NCBI RefSeq assembly: GCF_900142035.1
Contig: NZ_FQZI01000007.1
Location: 1-64,000, forward strand
DNA length: 64,000 nt
Source of the DNA: Flavobacterium terrae
GTDB lineage: Bacteria > Bacteroidota > Bacteroidia > Flavobacteriales > Flavobacteriaceae
Direction of reading: 5' to 3'
The notes beneath the pieces were generated by a model that made no database searches, had not been told where the DNA came from, and saw only the letters and a program-made list of their open reading frames with translations. Positions 9,525 to 18,379 of this stretch are shown in pieces. Every line of letters starts with the position of its first letter. Positions within the stretch are counted from its first letter, which is position 1. The position numbers and the translations under genes are program-made.

Positions 9525-10937
9525 ATGAAAATAGAACAAATATATACTGGTTGCTTAGCTCAAGGTGCTTACTATATAACATCAAACGGTGAAGCTGCCA
9601 TAATAGATCCTTTAAGAGAAGTTCAACCCTATTTAAACAGATTGTCCTTAGATGGTGTTTCATTGAAATATATTTTTGAAACTCATTTTCATGCTGATTT
9701 TGTTTCTGGACATTTAGATCTTAGCAAATCTACTGGAGCTCCCATTGTTTATGGGCCAACAGCAAACCCAGAATTTGAAGCAATCATTGCTACCGATAAT
9801 CAAATATTTGAAGTAGGTAACATCAAAATAAAAGTTTTACATACTCCAGGGCACACCATGGAAAGTACAACTTATTTATTGATTGATGAAGATGGAAAAG
9901 ATCATGCTATTTTCTCTGGAGATACATTGTTTATAGGAGATGTAGGAAGACCTGATTTAGCTCAAAAATCGGCTTCAATGACACAAGAACAATTAGCTTC
10001 TACATTATTTCATTCATTACGCAATAAAATAATGACACTCGCAAATGATGTAGTTGTTTACCCTGCTCATGGTGCAGGAAGTGCTTGTGGAAAAAACATG
10101 AGTAAAGAAACAGTTTCAACCATTGGAGAACAAAAAGAGAAAAACTATGCGCTAAGAGCTAACATGACCGAAAGCGAATTTGTTACCGAAGTTCTGGATG
10201 GATTAACTCCTCCTCCAGCCTATTTTGGTATGAATGTAGCTATGAATAAAAAAGGATACAATAGCTTTGAAGAAGTTTTAAATAATGGAATGAAAGCGCT
10301 GTCTGCTAACGAATTTGAAGAAATTGCGGATAGTAGTGAAGCTTTGATTTTAGATACTCGTAATCCAGCTGAGTTTTATAAAAAACATATCCCACAATCT
10401 ATTAATATAGGAATTGGTGGTGATTTTGCTCCTTGGGTAGGAACATTGATTGCAGATGTAAATCAACCTTTATTGATAGTAACCGATTTAGGCAAAGAAG
10501 AAGAAACAATAACTCGACTAAGTCGTGTTGGTTTTGATAATGTTTTAGGACACTTAGAAGGAGGTTTTGAAACATGGGAAAAAGCAGAAAAAGAGACCGA
10601 TAGTGTAAAGCGTATATCAGCTGAACAATTTGCATCGGAAGTTACCATAGGACAAGATAAAGTAATTGACATCCGTAAAGAAGGTGAATATAGTGCTGAA
10701 CATGTTGATGAAGCTTACAGCAAACCTTTAGCTTATATCAATAATTGGATTAACGAAATTGATCCTAAAGAGCATTTCTACATTCATTGCGCCGGTGGAT
10801 ATAGAAGTATGATTGCTGCGTCAATTTTACAAGCTCGTGGTTATAGAAATTTTACTGAAATTGAAGGTGGGTTTAACGCTATTGCAAAAACTGATTTACC
10901 TAAAACAGATTTTGTATGCCAAAGTAAAGTATTATAA
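9525..10937 (+). CDS. MBL-fold persulfide dioxygenase with tandem rhodanese domains (CstB-like)
   Basis: The 470-residue cytoplasmic protein has an N-terminal metallo-beta-lactamase domain with the ETHE1-like metal motif HFHADFVSGH (about 56-65), HTPGHT and GDTLFIGDVGRPD. Two rhodanese domains follow. The first (about 265-355) has LIVTDLGKEE where the catalytic cysteine should be and is probably inactive. The second (about 365-465) has the active loop HCAGGYRS. Characterised relatives oxidise persulfides to sulfite or thiosulfate. It is directly followed by a small membrane protein and a thioredoxin with almost no spacing, forming a sulfide/persulfide detoxification operon. Confidence 0.9.
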   Translation: MKIEQIYTGCLAQGAYYITSNGEAAIIDPLREVQPYLNRLSLDGVSLKYIFETHFHADFVSGHLDLSKSTGAPIVYGPTANPEFEAIIATDNQIFEVGNIKIKVLHTPGHTMESTTYLLIDEDGKDHAIFSGDTLFIGDVGRPDLAQKSASMTQEQLASTLFHSLRNKIMTLANDVVVYPAHGAGSACGKNMSKETVSTIGEQKEKNYALRANMTESEFVTEVLDGLTPPPAYFGMNVAMNKKGYNSFEEVLNNGMKALSANEFEEIADSSEALILDTRNPAEFYKKHIPQSINIGIGGDFAPWVGTLIADVNQPLLIVTDLGKEEETITRLSRVGFDNVLGHLEGGFETWEKAEKETDSVKRISAEQFASEVTIGQDKVIDIRKEGEYSAEHVDEAYSKPLAYINNWINEIDPKEHFYIHCAGGYRSMIAASILQARGYRNFTEIEGGFNAIAKTDLPKTDFVCQSKVL

Positions 10938-11141
10938 ATGAAACAATTATTGTTTACAAATTGGCATTTAATGCGTTTCATTCGTTTGATTTTTGGAATA
11001 TTTTTAATTTTCCAAGCTTTTGAAACACGTCAATGGATATTTTTGGGATTTGCTGGTTTCTTTTTATTTCAAGCCTTATTAAATCAAGGTTGCGGATTAA
11101 ATGGATGTGAAATCCCTCAAAAAGATAAAAATAATGAATGA
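10938..11141 (+). CDS. Small DUF2892/YgaP-like membrane protein
   Basis: The 67-residue protein has two hydrophobic segments (about 13-28 and 31-48) and a C-terminal GCGLNGCEIPQ stretch with two cysteines. It resembles the inner-membrane YgaP-type DUF2892 domain, which in many bacteria is fused or adjacent to rhodanese domains. The start codon immediately follows the stop of the persulfide dioxygenase gene, and its end overlaps the thioredoxin start, so translation is probably coupled. A role in handling sulfane sulfur at the membrane is inferred from context only. Confidence 0.7.
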   Translation: MKQLLFTNWHLMRFIRLIFGIFLIFQAFETRQWIFLGFAGFFLFQALLNQGCGLNGCEIPQKDKNNE

Positions 11142-11436
11142 TTCTTTTCAAAATATAATCAATAGTGACAAACCTGTTCTAATCGATTTTTTTGCTACAT
11201 GGTGTGGGCCTTGCAAAATGCTAGCTCCCATACTTAAAGAAGTAAAAGACAATATGGGTGATCGTGTTTCTATCATCAAAATTGATGTAGACAAAAACCA
11301 AGAATTAGCTTCTAAATACCAGGTTCGTGGTGTTCCTACTATGATGCTATTTCAAAAGGGACATCAATTGTGGAGGCAATCTGGAGTTTTATCAAAAGAA
11401 GATATTATTAGTATTATCATAGATAAAAGCTTATAA
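11134..11436 (+). CDS. Thioredoxin
   Basis: This 100-residue thioredoxin has the active-site motif WCGPC at residues 23-27 and the cis-proline region VRGVPTMMLF. The ATG at 11134 is preferred over an in-frame upstream ATG at 11101: it gives a normal N-terminus (MNDSFQNII) and an 8-bp overlap with the previous gene. In this operon it probably reduces persulfides or regenerates the rhodanese/dioxygenase partner in the cytoplasm. Confidence 0.92.
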   Translation: MNDSFQNIINSDKPVLIDFFATWCGPCKMLAPILKEVKDNMGDRVSIIKIDVDKNQELASKYQVRGVPTMMLFQKGHQLWRQSGVLSKEDIISIIIDKSL

Positions 11437-11440
11437 CTTT

Positions 11441-11632
11441 ATGGTAAAAAAGTATTTAACTACTATTATTGGAACTCTATTAGGGGCAGTAGCTGGATAT
11501 TTATATTACAAAAACATAGGTTGCATTTCCGGCACTTGTATGATTACTTCTAAACCAATCAATAGTACTTTATATGGAGCACTAATGGGAGGTTTAATTG
11601 GAAATTTATTTCAAACAAAAAATAAAAATTAA
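11441..11632 (+). CDS. Small DUF6132-like membrane protein
   Basis: The 63-residue protein has an N-terminal hydrophobic helix (TIIGTLLGAVAGYLYY), a central GCISGTC pair of cysteines and a second glycine-rich helix (LYGALMGGLIGNLF). This matches my memory of the DUF6132 family, which often accompanies thioredoxin and rhodanese genes in Bacteroidota. The CxxxxC pair could carry sulfur or form a disulfide. It starts 4 bp after the thioredoxin stop, so it belongs to the same operon. Confidence 0.7.
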   Translation: MVKKYLTTIIGTLLGAVAGYLYYKNIGCISGTCMITSKPINSTLYGALMGGLIGNLFQTKNKN

Positions 11633-11642
11633 ACCCTTAACT

Positions 11643-11846
11643 ATGAAAAAACTAGTAACAGCAATCGTTTTTGCAACTTTTTTATTATCAGTAAATACAT
11701 TCGCTCAAGAAATAAAAAGTGATAAAAAAGCGAAAAAAGCAAAGAGCGAAAAATCGTGTTCAACAGAAGAAAAGAAAGCTTGTTCTTCAACAGCTTCAAC
11801 TGACAAAAAATCTTGTTGCGCTGTTAAAGCTGAAAAAAAAGCGTAA
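11643..11846 (+). CDS. Small secreted lysine- and cysteine-rich protein
   Basis: The 67-residue product begins at the ATG at 11643 (MKKLVTAIVF...). It has a signal peptide ending near NTFAQ, then a mature part of about 45 residues dominated by Lys, Ser and five Cys (KSCSTEEKKACSS, KSCCAVK). A similar lysine/cysteine-rich secreted protein is encoded at 49.6 kb beside the copper genes. It may bind metal or sulfur in the periplasm. A longer frame starting upstream lacks a signal peptide and was rejected. It is the last gene of the operon before a terminator. Confidence 0.7.
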   Translation: MKKLVTAIVFATFLLSVNTFAQEIKSDKKAKKAKSEKSCSTEEKKACSSTASTDKKSCCAVKAEKKA

Positions 11847-11866
11847 CTATTTCTATTTAAAACTAT

Positions 11867-11898
11867 CAAAAGCATCTGAAATTCAGATGCTTTTTTTA
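11867..11898 (+). terminator. Rho-independent terminator of the sulfur operon
   Basis: AAAGCATCTGAA / TTCAGATGCTTT stem with a T tract follows the small secreted protein gene and precedes the next operator. Confidence 0.9.
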
Positions 11899-11921
11899 TT
11901 TATTATAAAGAAACTCTTGAT

Positions 11922-11966
11922 TGTGACTATAGTTACAGACTTATCAATTTTTGCGATATATTTTTG
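11922..11966 (+). promoter_or_regulatory. Crp/Fnr operator plus -7 box of the TolC-RND operon
   Basis: TGTGACTATAGTTACA at 11922-11937 and TATTTTTG at 11959-11966. The centre-to-box spacing of 29.5 bp equals that at the two sulfur promoters, so the efflux operon appears to belong to the same regulon. Confidence 0.8.
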
Positions 11967-11989
11967 TTTCATAATTTATAAAATCTATT

Positions 11990-13297
11990 ATGAAAAACAG
12001 ACATATATTATTGGCTACAAGTATTTTGAGTCTCAATGTTTGGTCACAAGATACAATTCCACTTTCTAAAACCGATTTACAAGCAAAGGTTATAGAAAAC
12101 AATCTCCAAATTAAAATCGCAGAGAAAAATTATCAGGTGTCAAAAGCGGATTACAATCAATCAAAGTCCGTCTATTTGCCTAATGTGACTGCATCGCATA
12201 CTGGATATATAACTACTAATCCTTTAATGGCTTTTGGTTCCAAATTAAATCAGGAAGTTTTAACTGCAGCCGATTTTAATCCTACTTTGTTGAACGATCC
12301 TAAACGAACACAAAACTTTGCAACTAAAATTGAAGTACAGCAGCCTCTAATCAATTTTGATGGTTTCTACGGCAGACAGGCCGCAAAAGCAAAAATGGAA
12401 GCCTATGATTTACAAACTGAACGTACCAAAGAATATTTAGAACTGGAAATCAATAAAGCCTATATGCAATTGCAATTGGCATACAAAGCCATTAAAGTCT
12501 TGCAAAAAGCGGAAACTACTGCTAAAGCTAATTTAAAGTTGGTCGAAAACTATTTTAAAAACGGAATGTTGCAAAAAACTGATTTGTTAAATGTACAAGT
12601 ACGCGTTAATGAAATTGTAAATCAATTGCAATACGCAAAATCAAATGTTCAAAATGCTTCTGATTATTTAGCTTTCTTATTAAATGAAGAAAATACTGCT
12701 AAAATATACAAACCTACAGAAGAGTTGGAGAATTCAATAACACCTTACTCCGTTGAAACCAAAATATCTGAGGAACGAAAAGATATTCAAGCGATGAAAA
12801 AATCGGCTTATGCGTATCAAAAAATGTTTCAGTCTTCTAAACTTGGTCTTTTACCTCGTTTGAATGCTTTTGGAAGCTATGAAATGTATGATAAAAACAT
12901 CATAGGCATGAGAGCCAATGGATATTTAGTAGGCGCACAACTTTCCTGGAATGTTTTTGATGGATTAAAAACAATTACTAAAACTGAAAAAGCCAAAGCT
13001 GAATTCCAAAAAGCTGAAGTGGAAACAGAACAATATACAAAACAAAGCCAGCTTGAATTAAACAAAACGAACCGTCAGTTAAAAGATGCTGAAAATAAAG
13101 TAAATCTTTCCAAATTGGCCCATGAACAATCTCAAGAAGCATTCAGAATCAGAGAAAACAGATTCAAACAAGGTTTAGAAAAAACTACTGATTTGTTGCT
13201 TTCTGAAACACAAATGGCACAAAAAGAACTTGAATACTTACAAGCCGTTTTTGAATATAATTTTACAAAAAGCTACTTACAATTTTTAACAAAGTAG
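11990..13297 (+). CDS. TolC family outer-membrane efflux protein
   Basis: The 435-residue product has a signal peptide (MKNRHILLATSILSLNVWSQ) and the two repeated long coiled-coil regions of outer-membrane efflux ducts, for example LEINKAYMQLQLAYKAIKVL and QSQEAFRIRENRFKQGLEKT. It forms the trimeric outer-membrane channel of a tripartite pump with the next two genes. It is the first gene of a five-gene operon and carries its own predicted Crp/Fnr-activated promoter. Confidence 0.92.
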   Translation: MKNRHILLATSILSLNVWSQDTIPLSKTDLQAKVIENNLQIKIAEKNYQVSKADYNQSKSVYLPNVTASHTGYITTNPLMAFGSKLNQEVLTAADFNPTLLNDPKRTQNFATKIEVQQPLINFDGFYGRQAAKAKMEAYDLQTERTKEYLELEINKAYMQLQLAYKAIKVLQKAETTAKANLKLVENYFKNGMLQKTDLLNVQVRVNEIVNQLQYAKSNVQNASDYLAFLLNEENTAKIYKPTEELENSITPYSVETKISEERKDIQAMKKSAYAYQKMFQSSKLGLLPRLNAFGSYEMYDKNIIGMRANGYLVGAQLSWNVFDGLKTITKTEKAKAEFQKAEVETEQYTKQSQLELNKTNRQLKDAENKVNLSKLAHEQSQEAFRIRENRFKQGLEKTTDLLLSETQMAQKELEYLQAVFEYNFTKSYLQFLTK

Positions 13298-13393
13298 AAT
13301 TAAGAAACAAGATAATAAACAAATAGATAATAGACGAATAGATAAAAGATGAAATCGAAGATTCACGAAGTCCTAAAAATAAAAAACAACATT

Positions 13394-14476
13394 ATGAGTA
13401 AAAATATAATAGTAATAACATTAGTGTCAGCATTGGTTTTAACCTCATGTGGTGACAAAAAAGAAAAAGTCGTTGAACTAGAAGCAATTCCTGTAAAAAT
13501 AAATGGAAAATTGGATACTAATAATAGTCCATTCATTACTGCAAGTGGAAAAATTGAAGCCGAAAATAGTGCTAATTTAAGCACAAGAATGATGGGTTAT
13601 GTTACTAAAGTACATGTAAAAGTGGGGCAAAACGTTCGCGCTGGACAATTATTAGTCAGTGTAAACAGTACCGATTTACAAGCCAAAAAAGCGCAGGTTA
13701 ATGCCTCAATCATTCAAGCGGAAGCTGCTTACAACAACGCTAAAAAAGATTATGATCGTTTTGTAAACCTTTTTGCACAACAAAGTGCTTCTCAAAAAGA
13801 ACTGGACGACATTACGGCACGCTATGAAATGGCAAAAGCAGGCTTAGAAGCAGCAAAACAAATGCGTAATGAAATTCAGGCGCAGTTCTCTTATTCAAAC
13901 ATCACAGCGCCTTTTACTGGTGTAGTAACCAATACGTTTGTAAAAGAGGGTGATATGGCAAACCCTGGCATGCCGTTAGTAAGTGTTGAAGGTGCTTCAA
14001 AATTACAGGTGACAGCTATGGTTTCTGAAAGTGATATTGCTAATGTAAAACAAGGCATGAAAGTAAAAGTAACCATCAAATCACTAAACAAAGAAATATC
14101 AGGCAGAGTAACTGAAATAAGTTTATCAGCAAAAAATACCGGTGGTCAGTATTTAGTGAAAATAAATTTAGACAAAACAGATAAATCTATTTTATCAGGA
14201 ATGTTTGTCAATGTTCAATTTCCAGTTGAAAGATCAGCTACTACTGCAACTTCTTCGGATAGAGTATTAATTCCAAAAGCAGCTTTAGTAAAACAAGGGC
14301 AATTAAACGGAATCTACACCATTGGAAATGGTAATGTGGCAATCTTAAGATGGTTGCGAATTGGAAAAACATTTGGAAACCAAGTAGAAGTTTTATCTGG
14401 TTTAACAGCTAATGAAGCATACATTGTTTCATCTAAAGGAAAATTGTTTAACGGAGCTAAAGTGAGTGTTCAGTAA
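13394..14476 (+). CDS. RND efflux periplasmic adaptor (HlyD/MFP family) lipoprotein
   Basis: From the ATG at 13394 the 360-residue protein starts with a lipoprotein signal peptide (lipobox LVLTSCG), which an upstream in-frame ATG at 13349 would spoil. It has the split lipoyl/biotinyl-like domain (GYVTKVHVKVGQNVRAGQLL and ITAPFTGVVTNTFVKEGD) around a coiled-coil hairpin, then beta-barrel and membrane-proximal domains. It bridges the RND pump and the TolC channel in the periplasm. It lies between these two partner genes. Confidence 0.92.
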   Translation: MSKNIIVITLVSALVLTSCGDKKEKVVELEAIPVKINGKLDTNNSPFITASGKIEAENSANLSTRMMGYVTKVHVKVGQNVRAGQLLVSVNSTDLQAKKAQVNASIIQAEAAYNNAKKDYDRFVNLFAQQSASQKELDDITARYEMAKAGLEAAKQMRNEIQAQFSYSNITAPFTGVVTNTFVKEGDMANPGMPLVSVEGASKLQVTAMVSESDIANVKQGMKVKVTIKSLNKEISGRVTEISLSAKNTGGQYLVKINLDKTDKSILSGMFVNVQFPVERSATTATSSDRVLIPKAALVKQGQLNGIYTIGNGNVAILRWLRIGKTFGNQVEVLSGLTANEAYIVSSKGKLFNGAKVSVQ

Positions 14477-14525
14477 TCAGTCACGGTTTTCACTTTACAA
14501 ATTGAAGCTCATAAACTAAAAATAT

Positions 14526-17500
14526 ATGGAAGGAATATCAGGTAAAATAGCCATTTTTTTCATCAACTCGAAATTAACCATTTTGTTGATGGTTGCACTG
14601 ATGATTATTGGCACATATAGTTCGTTCTTAATTCCTAGGGAAGAAGAACCACAAATTGCCATACCAATGGCAGATATAATGGTAGGTTATCCAGGTGCCA
14701 GTCCATCGGAAGTGGAAAGCAGAGTGGTAAAACCATTAGAGAAAATTATATCAAATATAAAAGGTGTAGAACATGTTCACAGTATGGCTATGAACGGCCA
14801 AGCTATGATGATTGTTCAGTTTTATGTTGGCGAAGATATTGAACGTTCTTATGTAAAATTATATGACGAATTGATGAAGCACCAAGGAATGTTTCCTCAA
14901 AACGTGATGCAGCCAATGGTAAAAACACGCTCGATAGACGATGTTCCGATGTTAGGAATTACACTATGGAGTGATAAAATGGATGATTTTGAGTTACGCC
15001 AAGTAGCTGAAGAAGTTACCTCTGAAATTGAAAAAGTAAAAGACGTTGCAATTACTAAAGAAATTGGAGGAAGAAACCGTCAGGTAAAAGTCATTTTAGA
15101 TAAAGACAAGATGGCTGAAAACGGTGTGGATGCCTTAAGTATCATGCAAATGATTCAGGCAAACAACGGCAGTGCACAATCAGGTAGCTTTGTACAAAAA
15201 GACAAAGAATTTTTAGTAACAACGGGACAATTTTTAGCAACTTCTGAAGATGTTGAGAATTTGGTTGTAGGCGTCAATCAAAACATGCCTGTTTATTTAA
15301 AACAAGTAGCTTCTGTTCAGGATGGCCCGTCAACTCCAAAAAGTTATGTTTCTTTTGGCTATGGAAAAGGAAATGAAAAATTCAGTAAAAGTCCATCCGA
15401 ATATCCAGCAATAACCATTTCTATTGCTAAAGTAAAAGGTGCTGATGCCATGAAAATTTCTGAAAAGATTATTGATCATGTGGAGAAATTAAAACAAAAT
15501 TTAATCACCAATGATGTTCATGTAGAAATTACCAGAAACTACGGGGAAACAGCTTCTCATAAAGTTGGCGAGTTATTAATGCACTTAGGAGTAGCCATCC
15601 TTGCTGTTACACTATTAGTAATGTTAGCTATGGGCTGGAGAGGCGGTTTAGTCGTATTCTTCTCTGTACCATTAACATTTGCCCTGACTTTATTCAGTTA
15701 TTATATGTTAGGCTACACTCTAAACCGTATCACGTTATTCGCATTGGTATTTGTGGTTGGTATAGTCGTAGATGACAGTATTATCATAGCTGAGAATATG
15801 CACAGGCATTTTAAAATGAAAAAACTGCCATTCAAACAAGCGGCAATTTATGCCATTAACGAAGTGGGTAACCCAACCATTTTAGCCACTTTTACTGTTA
15901 TTGCAGCTATTTTACCAATGGCTTTTGTTTCGGGAATGATGGGGCCTTATATGAGTCCAATGCCTATTGGCGCATCTATTGCCATGTTATTGTCTTTATT
16001 TGTAGCTTTGACAGTCACACCATATTTAGGATATCACTTGTTACATGAAAAAGAAGAACAGGAACACAAGGAAGAACAAGGTTTAGAAACAAGTTGGATT
16101 TATAGAATATACAAAAGAATAGAACAGCCTATGCTGGAAAGTTCTTCAAAAAGAAATCTAATGTTTGCCATTACAGTTTTCTTGTTATTGGGTTCTATTG
16201 CAATGTTCTTTACCAAATCGGTTGCTGTAAAAATGCTCCCTTTTGATAATAAAAATGAATTTCAAGTGGTGATTGATATGCCTGAAGGAACTACTTTAGA
16301 GAGAACAGCTGTAGTAACTAAAGAAATAGCGCAATACATATCAACGGTACCTGAAGTAGTGAATTATCAAAACTATATAGGAACCTCTGCTCCTATAACG
16401 TTCAACGGATTGGTTCGTCATTATGATATGCGAGGCGGAAGCAATATGGCAGATATCCAGGTAAATTTATTACACAAAGAAGATAGGGATTTACAAAGTC
16501 ATGATTTAGCCAAAATTGTACGTCCTGAAATTCAAAAAATTGCCAAAAAATATGGTGCCAATGTAAAAGTGATTGAAGTGCCGCCCGGACCACCAGTACT
16601 ATCCACCTTAGTAGCTGAAGTTTACGGTCCCGATTACAAGGAGCAAATTAAAGTTGCCAACCAAGTAAAAGACATTTTAAACAACACCCCAGATATCGTA
16701 GATGTTGATTGGTATGTGGAAGATGCTCAAACCGAGTACAAATTAAATGTAGATAAAGAAAAAGCCATGTTAAACGGCATTGCACCACAACAAATTGTGG
16801 GTAATTTGACGTATCTGCTTCGAGAAATGCCAGTTACTAATTTATATGACGAACGTTCTAATGATCCTGTAGGTATTGTTCTTTCTTTAGATGATAAAGA
16901 CAAAACCTCATTAGACGATTTGAAAAATTTGAAAATCAAAGGAAGCAGAGGCAATGTGGTTCCTGTAAGTGATTTAGTGGAAGTAAAACAAGATACACTA
17001 CAAAAAACAATTTACAGAAAAGATCAAAAAAGAGTAGTTTATGTTACTGGTGATATGGCGGGTGCTTTAGAGAGTCCAGTTTATGCTATCCTAGGTATGG
17101 AAGAAAAACTTCAAAAAATGAAATTACCTAAAGGTTATAACGTAAACGAAATTTACATGGGACAACCAGAAAGTGAAAGTGATTTTACTGTAAAATGGGA
17201 TGGTGAATGGCAGATTACGTTGGAAGTGTTTCGTGATTTAGGTGCCGCGTTTATGGTTGTAATCATCATTATCTACATGTTGATTGTAGGTTGGTTCCAA
17301 AACTTTAAAACCCCGATTGTAATGATGGTAGCCATTCCGTTATCCTTAGTTGGTATTGTATTAGGACACTGGTTGTTAGGCGCTTATTTCACTGCAACTT
17401 CATTTATTGGAATGATTGCACTGGCAGGGGTTATGGTTCGAAATTCGGTACTGCTCATCGATTTTATCGAAATTCGATTGAATGACGGTATCCCAATGAA

Positions 17501-17720
17501 ACAAGCTATTATCGAAGCGGGAGCTGTACGTACCACTCCTATCCTATTAACAACTGGTGCGGTGGTTATTGGTGCTTCCATTATATTATTTGACCCAATT
17601 TTCCAAGGACTTGCCATATCATTAGTAGCAGGTGCTATAGTATCGACCTTGTTAACATTGATTGTAGTACCATTGATCTACTATATCACAGAAAAGAAAA
17701 AATGGGAATCTAATTTATAA
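14526..17720 (+). CDS. RND family inner-membrane efflux transporter
   Basis: The 1064-residue proton-driven exporter has the standard order: N-terminal helix, porter domain, helices 2-6 (with GIVVDDSIIIAENMHRH and VTPYLGYHLL), second porter domain, and helices 8-12 (VMVRNSVLLIDFIEIR). It is closer to the HAE-type branch than to the metal-ion CzcA/CusA pumps found later in this window. Control by the sulfur-linked Crp/Fnr protein suggests the substrate relates to sulfur stress, but the substrate cannot be told from sequence. Confidence 0.92.
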   Translation: MEGISGKIAIFFINSKLTILLMVALMIIGTYSSFLIPREEEPQIAIPMADIMVGYPGASPSEVESRVVKPLEKIISNIKGVEHVHSMAMNGQAMMIVQFYVGEDIERSYVKLYDELMKHQGMFPQNVMQPMVKTRSIDDVPMLGITLWSDKMDDFELRQVAEEVTSEIEKVKDVAITKEIGGRNRQVKVILDKDKMAENGVDALSIMQMIQANNGSAQSGSFVQKDKEFLVTTGQFLATSEDVENLVVGVNQNMPVYLKQVASVQDGPSTPKSYVSFGYGKGNEKFSKSPSEYPAITISIAKVKGADAMKISEKIIDHVEKLKQNLITNDVHVEITRNYGETASHKVGELLMHLGVAILAVTLLVMLAMGWRGGLVVFFSVPLTFALTLFSYYMLGYTLNRITLFALVFVVGIVVDDSIIIAENMHRHFKMKKLPFKQAAIYAINEVGNPTILATFTVIAAILPMAFVSGMMGPYMSPMPIGASIAMLLSLFVALTVTPYLGYHLLHEKEEQEHKEEQGLETSWIYRIYKRIEQPMLESSSKRNLMFAITVFLLLGSIAMFFTKSVAVKMLPFDNKNEFQVVIDMPEGTTLERTAVVTKEIAQYISTVPEVVNYQNYIGTSAPITFNGLVRHYDMRGGSNMADIQVNLLHKEDRDLQSHDLAKIVRPEIQKIAKKYGANVKVIEVPPGPPVLSTLVAEVYGPDYKEQIKVANQVKDILNNTPDIVDVDWYVEDAQTEYKLNVDKEKAMLNGIAPQQIVGNLTYLLREMPVTNLYDERSNDPVGIVLSLDDKDKTSLDDLKNLKIKGSRGNVVPVSDLVEVKQDTLQKTIYRKDQKRVVYVTGDMAGALESPVYAILGMEEKLQKMKLPKGYNVNEIYMGQPESESDFTVKWDGEWQITLEVFRDLGAAFMVVIIIIYMLIVGWFQNFKTPIVMMVAIPLSLVGIVLGHWLLGAYFTATSFIGMIALAGVMVRNSVLLIDFIEIRLNDGIPMKQAIIEAGAVRTTPILLTTGAVVIGASIILFDPIFQGLAISLVAGAIVSTLLTLIVVPLIYYITEKKKWESNL

Positions 17721-17736
17721 TCGTAAACGAAACACT

Positions 17737-18060
17737 ATGAAATTAGTAGTCATTACAGCTATAACAGAATATAGTAAGGATATAAAAAAAATATTGAAAA
17801 CCTCTAATGTCAAAGCTTTTTCCTTTAAAGAAGTGACAGGTTATAAAGATATTTCTGAAGAAAATATCGATACCAATTGGTTTGGTTCAGAAATGAATGA
17901 AACAGATTCTGTTTTATTCTATGCGTTTGTTAATCTTAAAGATCTTGATTCGTTGTTTGTGAATATTGAAGCATTTAATGAGCAGCAAGAAACAATTTCA
18001 AAGATTCATGTGGTGTCTTTAGCTATTGAAAAAAACAATTTTTTAAAACAAAGATTATGA
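17737..18060 (+). CDS. Small conserved protein of the RND operon, possibly PII-like fold
   Basis: The 107-residue soluble protein starts MKLVVITAITEYSKDIKKIL and continues NVKAFSFKEVTGY. This pattern of a beta strand, a helix and a second strand recalls PII-like ferredoxin-fold sensors. The resemblance is weak and read by eye. It starts 17 bp after the pump gene and overlaps the next gene by 4 bp (ATGA). It could regulate the pump post-translationally, but that is inference. I do not recognise a firm family. Confidence 0.6.
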   Translation: MKLVVITAITEYSKDIKKILKTSNVKAFSFKEVTGYKDISEENIDTNWFGSEMNETDSVLFYAFVNLKDLDSLFVNIEAFNEQQETISKIHVVSLAIEKNNFLKQRL

Positions 18061-18242
18061 AAGATAGAATCATCAGAGCTTTTGCAGGAACATTTATCCT
18101 CACCAGCTTACTATTAGCACATTATATAGATTCCAATTGGTATTGGTTTACCGCATTTGTGGGAGCTAATTTATTACAATCATCTATTACAAAATGGTGC
18201 CTCTTGGAAGTCATTTTAACTAAATTAGGCGTACAAGATTAA
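18057..18242 (+). CDS. Small DUF2892 family membrane protein
   Basis: The 61-residue protein has two hydrophobic helices (IRAFAGTFILTSLLLAHYI and WYWFTAFVGANLLQSSI), then TKWCLLEVILTKLGV. This matches the DUF2892 (YgaP-type transmembrane) pattern, including a cysteine after the second helix. It overlaps the previous gene by 4 bp and ends the operon. A second DUF2892-like protein sits in the sulfur operon at 10.9 kb, which again links the two transcription units. Confidence 0.75.
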   Translation: MKDRIIRAFAGTFILTSLLLAHYIDSNWYWFTAFVGANLLQSSITKWCLLEVILTKLGVQD

Positions 18243-18379
18243 TTTTTATTTTCGTTAAATTTTTTCAAAATTGCTTTAAGTTGAGCTTTACGCTCAACTT
18301 TTTGCTTTTTTTCTTTAGCTTCTGCTTTATGTAGTTTATCATTATATTTTCTTATGTTTTCATTATTCTTTCTACTCAT
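18239..18379 (-). CDS. Small lysine-rich coiled-coil protein (46 residues)
   Basis: This frame encodes MSRKNNENIRKYNDKLHKAE and a further basic, charged helix ending KKFNENKN. It starts at 18379, overlapping the stop of the upstream minus-strand gene by 4 bp (ATGA), a typical translational-coupling arrangement. The composition is helical and highly basic, and could suit an RNA- or ribosome-associated protein. A plus-strand terminator hairpin lies within it, so the reading frame tolerates that structure. The function is unknown. Confidence 0.55.
   Translation of the reverse strand: MSRKNNENIRKYNDKLHKAEAKEKKQKVERKAQLKAILKKFNENKN
18278..18311 (+). terminator. Rho-independent terminator of the TolC-RND operon
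   Basis: AAGTTGAGC / GCTCAACTT 9-bp stem with a 5-base loop, followed by TTTGCTTTTTT. It lies inside the small minus-strand gene at 18239-18379. Confidence 0.8.

Noticed and set aside
11598..11642. Upstream start extending the small secreted protein
   Set aside because: The longer frame would place charged residues before the signal peptide and overlap the previous gene; the ATG at 11643 gives a clean signal sequence.
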